A DNA stretch of 64,000 nt from JACPDH01 sp041671505. Lineage in GTDB: Bacteria; Acidobacteriota; Thermoanaerobaculia; Gp7-AA8. Positions 21,095 to 28,392 of the stretch are shown here, piece by piece; position 1 is the stretch's first letter; the number at the start of each line of letters is the position of its first letter. Made by a program: the position numbers and the translations under genes. The stretch spans positions 186,001 through 250,000 of the forward strand of contig JBAZBK010000002.1 in assembly GCA_041671505.1 (NCBI GenBank), written 5' to 3'. Below the pieces are notes generated by a model. That model was given only the letters and a program-made list of their open reading frames with translations. It did no database searches and was not told the origin of the DNA.

Positions 21095-22483
21095 ATGCGC
21101 AGAATGTCGACAGTTGTCCTCCTGGTTGCATCGTTCGGCGTCGCAATCGCCTGGGATGCGGCCGCCGAGATTCGTTTCGAGCCCCGGGCGCCTGTTCCGA
21201 ACGAACCGTTTCGCATCGTCTTCAGCGGTGTCTGGCGCGACAGTTGCGTTCCGGCGAATCCGCGACTCGACGTGCATTACCAGACGCTTCTCGTAACCTT
21301 GCAGAGCTCCGGCGGCGACGCATGCGCTGCCACTCTGACTCCATGGTCCGCGACGATCGATGGGGTGCGCCTCGGGCCCGCAGACTACGTTCTCGTGACT
21401 CGTTATGCCGGAGAGCGCCTCGAGGAATTGTTCGAATCGATGAACTTTCGCGTGTCGGGATCTCCCGTGCCGGTCGTCGTCTCGCCAGCCTTCGATGCCG
21501 AGACCGGCGGTTGCAGTGTCTCCATCTTCGGACCGTTTCCATGCAACTCGCCACCGTGCACGCCACCCGAGGTGCTCTTCGGAACGAAGCAGTCACCGGA
21601 GGTACGTCACCCGTACAACGGCTTCATCGACGCCGTCGCACCTCCCGGACAAGGGATCGTAGACGTGACGGTGAAGAGTGGGACGTTCAGCTACACGAAA
21701 GTGTCCGCGTTCCAATATGTCTCCCGTGACGATTGGGAGGCCCTGCTGCTTCCGATCCACATTCCAAACGTCGTCGAAGGGGCGTACGGCTCCAGATGGA
21801 TCATCGACTGGAGCGTACTGAACGAGAACGAGACGCCCCTCGAAGCAGGCTTGGATCTCCTCGCAATCGACGTCTCGTGTCAGGTGACCTGTCCCGCGTT
21901 CCCCCCGCTATATCCCGGCGCGGTGGAATCGTATCTTCGCCTTGTCTCCCCCAACATCGGCTCGCCTCCTCCCGTAGCGTTGTTCCATGTCCGCAAGGAG
22001 GCTGCGGAACATCTTACGGGGAGCCTTCGGACTCGCGACCTCACGCGTCAGTCCGAGAACTGGGGATGCGAGATTCCGATCATTCGCGAGCGCGAACTGC
22101 AATCGAGCGTCACTCTCGTCGACGTCCCTCGCGAGGAACGGTTCCGGCAACGCCTTCGCATCTACGATCCCGTCTATCCAGCCGAGCCGGCGCGGGTCGA
22201 GTTCTTCGACCCGAGCGGCCCGCTGCTCGTGGCGAAAGAGGTGGAGCTCGCGTGGCCGGTCGGAAGCATCGGAGGCCTTCCCCCTGTAGGCCGGTTCCCC
22301 GGCTCACCCGGTTTCCCGCTTCAACCCGCCGTCGCCGAGATCGACCTCGGTGCTGTGCCCGAGCTTCAGGGGCACGAACGAATCAGGATTCGTGTCACGG
22401 CGCGTTACGGACAAAAAATCTGGGCGTTCGTCAGCATCACGAACAACGAGACGCAGCACGTCAGCACGGTGACGCCGCAGTAG
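21095..22483 (+). CDS. Secreted protein of unknown function with an Ig/TIG-like region
   Basis: 462 residues. Signal peptide (about 1-25, VVLLVASFGVAIAWDAAA). Then beta-rich sequence; PVPVVVSPAFDAETGGCSVSIFG begins what looks like an IPT/TIG-type sandwich (about 125-225) ending VSAFQYVSRD. The rest is unassigned and carries paired Cys residues (SCQVTCPAF). The ATG at 21095 begins the signal peptide; an upstream TTG frame is rejected. It diverges from the methyltransferase gene across a 233-base gap in which I see nothing else. Confidence 0.7.
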   Translation: MRRMSTVVLLVASFGVAIAWDAAAEIRFEPRAPVPNEPFRIVFSGVWRDSCVPANPRLDVHYQTLLVTLQSSGGDACAATLTPWSATIDGVRLGPADYVLVTRYAGERLEELFESMNFRVSGSPVPVVVSPAFDAETGGCSVSIFGPFPCNSPPCTPPEVLFGTKQSPEVRHPYNGFIDAVAPPGQGIVDVTVKSGTFSYTKVSAFQYVSRDDWEALLLPIHIPNVVEGAYGSRWIIDWSVLNENETPLEAGLDLLAIDVSCQVTCPAFPPLYPGAVESYLRLVSPNIGSPPPVALFHVRKEAAEHLTGSLRTRDLTRQSENWGCEIPIIRERELQSSVTLVDVPREERFRQRLRIYDPVYPAEPARVEFFDPSGPLLVAKEVELAWPVGSIGGLPPVGRFPGSPGFPLQPAVAEIDLGAVPELQGHERIRIRVTARYGQKIWAFVSITNNETQHVSTVTPQ

Positions 22484-22627
22484 CTTCGCCTAACGCAAGC
22501 CCGACGACGCTCGTGCTGATGTCGCCTGAACTACTGTCCCTCAGCCCGTATCGACAGTCGCCGCGTGTCGAGCCTAACGCGAACGACGACTGCGTGCGGC
22601 ACGTTCGGCGGCCTATCCGGCACCGGC
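22484..22627. other. Convergent gap with two GCCTAACG copies
   Basis: 144 bases between convergent genes. GCCTAACGC occurs at 22488 and 22572 in the same orientation. No hairpin comparable to the other gaps is present. Confidence 0.5.
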
Positions 22628-24151
22628 TCAGTGTGCCTCCCTCGGATTCGGCACGGCTCGATTGTCTCTCAGCCACGCCTTCCAGAGCATCACGACCGCC
22701 GACTCCTCCGCGGCGCTCCATCGCATCGCTCGCTCGTCGTAATAGCGATGGAGCGACGCCTCCTCCGCGTACCACGGCTGGTTGCTTCCATCGGGCAGCA
22801 GCTCGACGTGCCCATCGGGATCGATACGCCGGTGTGTCGCGAGCTCCAGCGCGTAAACTGCCGCGATCTGGCGATACCTGACTCTCGTGTCTGGCGTGTA
22901 GCTTTCGATGATCGGCGCAAGCAGCGGCACGGAAGCCTCGCCGAGAACCTGCGGGATGACGGCGATCGACTCCGGGTCGCGGCTCGCGGCGAGGAGCTCC
23001 GCAACCTCGCGATCTCCTCGGAACCATCGGAACGCCGCGGGGGGAACCGATCCCGGCTTCGCCTTCCACGTCGCCACCGCGAGATCTCTCCACTCCGGCT
23101 CAACATGCCTCTCCCGGGCGAAGCCTTCGGCTGCACAGGAAAAGCGTTCGCTCCCCGGAGACGCAAAGGGAAGCAACCTTCGCCGAAAGGAGTCGTAATC
23201 GGCCATCCTGCTTCCGAGAAAGCGCAGCTCCGGACAATGCCACTCCGTCGCCGGTTTCGACTGGAGGTACTCGCGTAGCAGCCGAGGGCGGAAGAGCGCG
23301 AAGCCCTCGACGAGCTGGTTCTCGAACGACTCGTTCATCAACGCCTCGCGCGGTGTCGTGTCGAGCAGGATCGTCGCGATCGCCCGCGCCGGCAGCTCCG
23401 GCGCCGCCACACAGCCATCGTGCTCGTACGGCATGTAGTGGTGCCACGTACCATCGGCTCGATCGAGCCGCGAAACACCGAGATCGGTCGCGACCCAGAT
23501 CGTCTCAGGAGAGAGGAGAATGTCGTTGATGACGAATCCGAGCGGGCCGTCGTCACTCCCTTCGTACGTCGTCACCTCGCGCGTGGACCAGTCGTAGCGT
23601 ACGAGGCCATGCACGAACGGATCGCCAACACATTCTCCGTATTCCGTCGTCCCGAACCAGACGACATTACCCTCGGCGGCGATGCTGTTGACCGAGACGT
23701 CGCGAAGCATCCGCAGGCGCCGCAACTCGACGCGCCGCGTCTTCGTATCGAACCGAAGCAGACCGCCCGTTCCGGTCTGCCCTTCCCCCGCGTAGAACGT
23801 GATCCCGCCGTACACAAACCGCGCCGAGGTCGCGCAGACCGTTTCGGTCGTGCCGCTGAACTCACTCTCCTCGGGATCCACATAGCGTTTCGCGCCGAAC
23901 TCCTTCGGGCAGGTCTCGCTCCTGGGGCCGAGCGCGGCGACATCGAGCGTGGCCTCGTGCCATGCGGTCCCATCGAAGAGCATCGCCCGCCGCTGGCCGA
24001 ACTTCCCGCCCAGCGTCGCGACGAGACCATCGGGCGTGTCGTGCAGCGAACGCACGATCGGGATCACGTCGTCGGAATAACAGACGAGCGGTGCGGAAGC
24101 CGGCAGTGCGACGACGAGCATCACGATGACAGACGCGATTCGAAGTCGCAT
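22628..24151 (-). CDS. Secreted protein with two-component-regulator-type propeller repeats
   Basis: 507 residues. Signal peptide (VIVMLVVALPASAPLVC; possibly lipidated or disulphide-bonded at that Cys). Residues about 40-260 contain blades such as LVATLGGKFGQRRAMLFDG, NVVWFGTTEYGE and TIWVATDLGVSRLDRADGTW, which resemble the ligand-sensing propellers of hybrid histidine kinases. No kinase follows: the C-terminal half is alpha-helical with HEAT-like pairs (VIPQVLGEASVPLLAPIIESY). The start at 24151 is chosen from GGAGAG 3 bases upstream and the signal peptide. Possible role: extracellular binding protein; unknown. Confidence 0.7.
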   Translation of the reverse strand: MRLRIASVIVMLVVALPASAPLVCYSDDVIPIVRSLHDTPDGLVATLGGKFGQRRAMLFDGTAWHEATLDVAALGPRSETCPKEFGAKRYVDPEESEFSGTTETVCATSARFVYGGITFYAGEGQTGTGGLLRFDTKTRRVELRRLRMLRDVSVNSIAAEGNVVWFGTTEYGECVGDPFVHGLVRYDWSTREVTTYEGSDDGPLGFVINDILLSPETIWVATDLGVSRLDRADGTWHHYMPYEHDGCVAAPELPARAIATILLDTTPREALMNESFENQLVEGFALFRPRLLREYLQSKPATEWHCPELRFLGSRMADYDSFRRRLLPFASPGSERFSCAAEGFARERHVEPEWRDLAVATWKAKPGSVPPAAFRWFRGDREVAELLAASRDPESIAVIPQVLGEASVPLLAPIIESYTPDTRVRYRQIAAVYALELATHRRIDPDGHVELLPDGSNQPWYAEEASLHRYYDERAMRWSAAEESAVVMLWKAWLRDNRAVPNPREAH

Positions 24152-24589
24152 GGACTCTCCGTTTCGGCACATTGCGGTTCGTTCGGGACGGGCCTTAGTG
24201 CTGACGTGTTTCTCCAGCGCTGCCTTCAAGAAAGTAGAAGCTCCGCCGCCTGACCCGATCACCTGAAAGCTCTTCTCTTGGATATTCTCCCTTGACCCTC
24301 GAAACGGCGTGCGGAATTCTCGCCACCCGGGTCCGGTAGTCGACACTACCGTCGGCCCGCGAGACCCTGCGCGGATGGGCCGGAGGCCTCCGGCAGAGGC
24401 GCGGGCTCTGCTCCGGAGCAGCCAAATCGCGAGGAATCTCCGCGGACGTACAATGCGAATCACTCCCGCGCCGGATGACCCCGTGCGGACGGACGGGAGA
24501 GCCGGGTGGAGGCACGGGTTCCACGTCTGGCGCCAAGCGAACGGAGACTATCGCTCCTGTCATTTGCAGCGAATCGATCGAGGACTACC
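24152..24589. other. 438-base gap at the left border of the defence island
   Basis: Divergent gap. A small palindrome GGTAGTCGACACTACC lies near 24332 and GGAGGCCTCC near 24380. The segment 24450-24590 has a weak resemblance to the end of a HigB toxin gene, which I do not accept as a feature. No clear promoter was seen. Confidence 0.5.
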
Positions 24590-24886
24590 GTGACTGATTC
24601 CGAGAAGACCGAGTACTCACCGCGCCTCGTCTCCCCGCCCGGCGACACGCTTGCCGAGACGTTGGAGGAGATTGGGATGTCGCACGCGGAGCTGGCGCGA
24701 CGGATGGGCGAGCCAAGCAGTACTATCAACGAAATCGTTCGCGGAAAGGCGGCAATTCTTCCAGAGACGGCCTCCCGATTGCAGAACGTCCTCGGTGTTC
24801 CCGCCGGGTTCTGGCTCGCTCGCGAGACCAGGTACCGTGAGTCGCTCCAGCTCCTCCGCTTGTCAGCCAGCGCCCGCCGCAACTAG
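24590..24886 (+). CDS. XRE/HigA-type helix-turn-helix regulator (antitoxin-like)
   Basis: 98 residues, almost all one HTH_3 domain: PPGDTLAETLEEIGMSHAEL, then ARRMGEPSSTINEIVRGKAA and VLGVPAGFWLARETRYRESL. This is the DNA-binding half of the HigA/ImmA-IrrE regulator family, but the Zn-peptidase half found in many relatives is missing. The start is the GTG at 24590 with GAGGA 5 bases upstream. The next two genes follow at 9 and 2 bases, so it is the first gene of a three-gene unit and probably its autoregulator or antitoxin. Confidence 0.8.
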   Translation: MTDSEKTEYSPRLVSPPGDTLAETLEEIGMSHAELARRMGEPSSTINEIVRGKAAILPETASRLQNVLGVPAGFWLARETRYRESLQLLRLSASARRN

Positions 24887-24895
24887 AGTCAAGCC

Positions 24896-25360
24896 GTGGA
24901 AATCGAACAAACAGACGCTGATCGCCTTCTCGGGCTAGAGAAACTCTTCGCATCCGACGAACCAATCGAGTTCAGCAGGTCGCAGCCGTTCGAACAGGAG
25001 CACGACCTTCACTCGAAGGACCGGCGGGAGAAGTTTCTGCTCGACATCGAGCGCGGAGACAGAAAGCGGGCACGACTGAAGTTCCAGACGCGAGCCCGGC
25101 GGACCATCGTTCTCGCACGAATCGACATCGACGGTAAGCCGCATCGGAACCTGGACAACTATCCGCACCGTCCAGGGGAGCGCTTCACGGGCGTTCACAT
25201 CCATCTGTACCGAGAAGGATTCGACGATCGAGTCGCGTTCCTTCCAGAGGATCTCCCCGGCTTCCGGATTCCGGCCGGCGTCTTGGACGTCGACTGGCTG
25301 CTTGCCTTCTTCGACTTCTGCAATATCATCGATCCACCAGCGATCCAAACGGTGTTCTGA
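24896..25360 (+). CDS. Uncharacterised protein, DUF6978-like
   Basis: 154 residues with no signal peptide or membrane segment. Charged N-terminus, then RREKFLLDIERGDRKRARLK, TIVLARIDIDGKPHRN, GVHIHLYREGFDDRVAF and a hydrophobic C-terminal VDWLLAFFDFCNII. I recall this pattern as the DUF6978 family that partners DUF1828 proteins; the recall is uncertain. Starts with GTG 9 bases after the XRE gene and ends 2 bases before the DUF1828 gene. The conserved His/Arg/Asp-rich core could be catalytic, but nothing shows this. Confidence 0.7.
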   Translation: MEIEQTDADRLLGLEKLFASDEPIEFSRSQPFEQEHDLHSKDRREKFLLDIERGDRKRARLKFQTRARRTIVLARIDIDGKPHRNLDNYPHRPGERFTGVHIHLYREGFDDRVAFLPEDLPGFRIPAGVLDVDWLLAFFDFCNIIDPPAIQTVF

Positions 25361-25362
25361 AC

Positions 25363-26136
25363 ATGCTTGCCGCCGAAGCCAATCGACTCGTGGACGACTA
25401 TCTGCGATGGCTGAAGGAAAACCTCCGCGCCGAGGAATCTGGCGGAGCCGTCTTGATTACCACGCCGTTTCTCGACCGGCACAGCGACGAGATCGAGATC
25501 TATCTCGAAAAGAGCGACGGTGGCATCCGGCTCAGCGACGACGGCTACACCATCCGCGATCTTCGAGCCGGTGGCATCGACCTGTCGAAGGGATCACGGC
25601 ACGAGCACCTGCTCCGAATCCTGAACGGATTGGGCGTTCAGCTAGAAGGCGACCAGCTTTGGGTCAAGGCCACCTCGCGCGACTTCGCGCAGAAGAAACA
25701 CAACCTGGTCCAGGCCGTGCTTGCAGTCGACGATCTCCACATCACGGCGCGGGAAGAAGTGCTTCAGTTCTTCCGAGAGGACGTCGAGGAGTTCCTGCGT
25801 GCAGCCCACGTCCCAATCTTTCGCGACGTGAAATTGAGCGGACAAAGTGGCCTCGATCATCATTTCGATATCGGCTTGCCTGCCGATGTGCGGCACACCG
25901 AGCGAGTCCTGCAGGCGGTGAACTCACTTCGCCGCGACAATGCGACGAGCCTCGCGTTTTCCGTCGAAGACGTGCGCAAGCTTCGTGGCCAGGATGCGCT
26001 CGGCGCGTTCGCGATGATCAACGACAGCGAAAAGAGTCCCGCAAGCGAGCATCTCGATGTGCTGAGAAGCTACGGCGTGATGCCTATTCTCTGGAGCGAA
26101 CGCGACGGGGCTCCTGACCTGATTCGTGCTGCGTAA
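25363..26136 (+). CDS. DUF1828 + DUF1829 protein
   Basis: 257 residues. The N-terminal DUF1828 (about 15-105) has DEIEIYLEKSDGGIRLSDDG and TIRDLRAGGIDLSKGSRHEH. The C-terminal DUF1829 (about 155-257) has FDIGLPADVRHTERVLQAVN and ends MINDSEKSPASEHLDVLRSY followed by GVMPILWSERD. Function unknown for both domains; such proteins occur on mobile elements and in defence islands. It is translationally linked to the DUF6978-like gene. A diverged copy of its last 44 codons lies 1.1 kb downstream at 27243-27374. Confidence 0.8.
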   Translation: MLAAEANRLVDDYLRWLKENLRAEESGGAVLITTPFLDRHSDEIEIYLEKSDGGIRLSDDGYTIRDLRAGGIDLSKGSRHEHLLRILNGLGVQLEGDQLWVKATSRDFAQKKHNLVQAVLAVDDLHITAREEVLQFFREDVEEFLRAAHVPIFRDVKLSGQSGLDHHFDIGLPADVRHTERVLQAVNSLRRDNATSLAFSVEDVRKLRGQDALGAFAMINDSEKSPASEHLDVLRSYGVMPILWSERDGAPDLIRAA

Positions 26137-26280
26137 GCTCCGCGGGTTCCGCGCAGCGCAACCGCTTCAGATCTCGCGCACGAACAGAAATCAGAAGCTC
26201 TGGCCCCGCCTGCACTGGCCCAGCCTGCATTCACTTTGTCGGGCGTGAATGCCAGCCGAAGACGCTGTACCATCAATCGT

Positions 26281-27162
26281 ATGGCGACCCGGTACTTCAG
26301 TGAGCGCGAACGGGGCGACCCTGAGCGCGACGAGCCAGAGATCGGTGACCGATTTTGGGGCGGTTTTGTTTGCGAGGTTCAGGCTCTCTTGTCGCAAGGT
26401 GCACTTGAGAAGTTCGCGGAATCGTGCCCGGATGGAGGCTTGGTCGCCCAGGCAGACGGCGTTGCGGTGGGTCATACATTTAGGGCGCACCTCGATATCG
26501 ATTGGCCACTCAGCAGCGCGACGACTCCAGTCACACTCGACATTCTCGATGCGGTGGAGTTCTTTGGCCGATTCGTCGCTGTACCCGTCAATCTCTCGGT
26601 GCATTCGTACTTCCGCCACAACGATGTCGGCGGCTTCGATCGCGAACACGGCTTGACCTCGTACCGCGAGGCGATCAATCTGCTGTTCCGTCGGTGCCGC
26701 CATCCATTCATGCTCGACGCGAACGATCCCCCGGCCGTACAACGGATCCCGCCAGCCGGGCTGCGCGAGTTGTTCGACTCCGGATTGGCACCGTCGGGAG
26801 ACGATCAGCTCGACGAATTGCTACGAGTTACGCGAGGCAAGTTCCTTTCGCCCAACGCGGCCACGCGACGCGAAAGCCTCGAGCAGCTATGGGACGCGTT
26901 CGAGCGGGTGAAGACGATTCTGCCTGGCGATAAGCAGGCAAGCGTGCAGAAACTCCTCGTTCTCGCTTGCTCCGAACCGGTGATGTCGGATCGTCTCAAC
27001 GCGGAGATGCGGGCGCTCACAGCGATAGGGAACGACTTTCGCATCCGACACCATGAGACGGATAAAACGGAGATCCAGGCGTCCGAGCATGTGGACTACC
27101 TTTACCATCGAATGTACGCGCTCCTCGTGATGCTCGTCCGCGCTCTTCGAAAGGGACCTTGA
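26281..27162 (+). CDS. AbiJ-NTD4/HEPN-type abortive-infection protein
   Basis: 293 residues. The N-terminal region matches my recollection of AbiJ_NTD4: RYFSERERGDPERDEPEIGD then WGGFVCEVQAL. The C-terminal part is the associated all-helical HEPN-like domain: RRESLEQLWDAFERVKTILP, DKQASVQKLL, then NDFRIRHHETDK, where the Arg and His residues correspond to the HEPN RNase motif, and VDYLYHRMYALLVML. Proteins of this type are thought to cleave RNA and stop phage spread at the cost of the cell. The ATG at 26281 fits the family N-terminus; the longer frame from 26236 does not. It stands between an intact DUF1829 gene and a DUF1829 relic. Confidence 0.8.
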   Translation: MATRYFSERERGDPERDEPEIGDRFWGGFVCEVQALLSQGALEKFAESCPDGGLVAQADGVAVGHTFRAHLDIDWPLSSATTPVTLDILDAVEFFGRFVAVPVNLSVHSYFRHNDVGGFDREHGLTSYREAINLLFRRCRHPFMLDANDPPAVQRIPPAGLRELFDSGLAPSGDDQLDELLRVTRGKFLSPNAATRRESLEQLWDAFERVKTILPGDKQASVQKLLVLACSEPVMSDRLNAEMRALTAIGNDFRIRHHETDKTEIQASEHVDYLYHRMYALLVMLVRALRKGP

Positions 27163-27242
27163 AGTTGAGCTTGAAGCCGCGCCCCCATGCGTCAATGTGT
27201 GGGCCGACTCAGGGAAAAGGCACGAAATCCAACGCTCGCGAC

Positions 27243-27374
27243 GCGTCTACGATGCTCAATGACACCGAAAGGGCTCCTGCGGCCGAGCACCTCGACGCAC
27301 TTCAGAGCCACGGGGTCGTCCGAATCCTCTGGCGTCGTCGCAAGACCGCGCGAGACCTGATCATCGCCGCATGA
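27243..27374 (+). pseudogene. Relic of a second DUF1829 gene (3' end only)
   Basis: Forty-three codons plus a stop read STMLNDTERAPAAEHLDALQ then SHGVVRILWRRRKTARDLII, aligning without gaps to the C-terminus of the intact DUF1828/1829 protein (AMINDSEKSPASEHLDVLRS..). DNA identity is perhaps 65-70% by eye, so this is not a recent duplication. No upstream part of the gene is present. Together with the intact copy it brackets the AbiJ/HEPN gene. Confidence 0.75.
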
Positions 27375-27421
27375 GAGGACATGACCGATAACGAACCCGA
27401 CACCGCCTAACCCACCGTTTC

Positions 27422-28285
27422 TCACCACGACCGCCGAAAGACCTTCCCATCCTCCGCCCAGAATTCCACACCCTCGCGGAACCAACCCCGACTCAACGGG
27501 ACGGCTGCGAGAGGATTGTGCACGAGGAAGATGTCGCGGCCGAAAGTGTCCGGACGGTTCCACGCATCGACGGTGCCCCACATGACAGCGCTAATGCCCG
27601 AATACTGTGAATCGCAGAAGTATCCCGTCTCGACCTCTGCCCCGCTACTCTTGATCACTGATGGCATCGGCACGAACTGCTCACCGACGCACTGTCCTGT
27701 CTCAGGGTCGAGCAATACCACGAGTGGCCCAATGCCGAAGACCGCGCGAACAATGCGTGGAGCCCCGCCCGGCCCCTGCCGTGCACACGGAAGTCTGGCC
27801 CCGTTGATCGCGATAATGAACGGCTCACCTGACTTGACCAGACCAGATTCACGGTAGGCGTTGTACTTTTTCCATTTGGCATCGATGGCGTTCGTGATTC
27901 GAAGGAGGATCTCGATATCCGGAGCAAAGGCGAACGAGCCATCCGTTCTGAGCGGAGGGACGGCATCATCGCCCGACCCTTCCCCGGCGGTAACAGCTTC
28001 CACCCAAGCGTCGACGTCACCGATCTGAATGTCAGGACCGCCATTTCGACGTCGCCTCAGTTCCCGTTTCGTCACGGGCAGGCCACGATCCAGCAGCGCT
28101 GCAACGAGATACATTTCCCAGAATACTGAATGGAAGTCGTTCGCGGCGGCTTCGGGTCGACCGTCATCAAGGTACGGCTCTGCGCTACCCCAAAGCTCAG
28201 AGACGTACGAAGCCGCATCGCGAGACTTACTCAGGATGCGATAGAGATTGTCGGAGGCGGAAGAAACGTCAAAAAAGTCGCGCAT
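27422..28285 (-). CDS. Uncharacterised protein downstream of hsdS, possibly PD-(D/E)xK-like
   Basis: 287 residues, cytosolic. The stretch FWEMYLVAALLDRGLPVTKR then GGPDIQIGDVDAWVEAVTAG has the order Glu, hydrophobic helix, GPDI, hydrophobic strand ending in Glu that is seen in restriction-endonuclease-like folds; the usual Lys of ExK is replaced (EAV), so activity is doubtful. The C-terminal half (LVVLLDPETG, DIFLVHNPLAAVPLS) is unassigned. It follows hsdS by 107 bases on the same strand and could be part of the restriction-modification unit. Confidence 0.6.
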   Translation of the reverse strand: MRDFFDVSSASDNLYRILSKSRDAASYVSELWGSAEPYLDDGRPEAAANDFHSVFWEMYLVAALLDRGLPVTKRELRRRRNGGPDIQIGDVDAWVEAVTAGEGSGDDAVPPLRTDGSFAFAPDIEILLRITNAIDAKWKKYNAYRESGLVKSGEPFIIAINGARLPCARQGPGGAPRIVRAVFGIGPLVVLLDPETGQCVGEQFVPMPSVIKSSGAEVETGYFCDSQYSGISAVMWGTVDAWNRPDTFGRDIFLVHNPLAAVPLSRGWFREGVEFWAEDGKVFRRSW

Positions 28286-28392
28286 GTCTCACAGGTGGTG
28301 TCGGGTAAGCATTGGTACTTCGGGAAAGGCTAAAGTGCGGATTCGAGACCTGACCCTCGATGAAAAACTCCGGCCTCATCTGCGCGTTTCCT

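Noticed and set aside
22488..22578. GCCTAAC copies as integron attC sites
   Set aside because: The heptamer fits the attC core consensus (RYYYAAC/GTTRRRY), but both copies point the same way, no paired opposite core is at attC distance, the word also occurs inside many genes, and no integrase is present.
24450..24589. Possible relic of a HigB toxin gene upstream of the XRE regulator
   Set aside because: Only a short W-R-x3-F-x-V-W pattern resembles HigB and a frameshift would be needed; too weak to claim.
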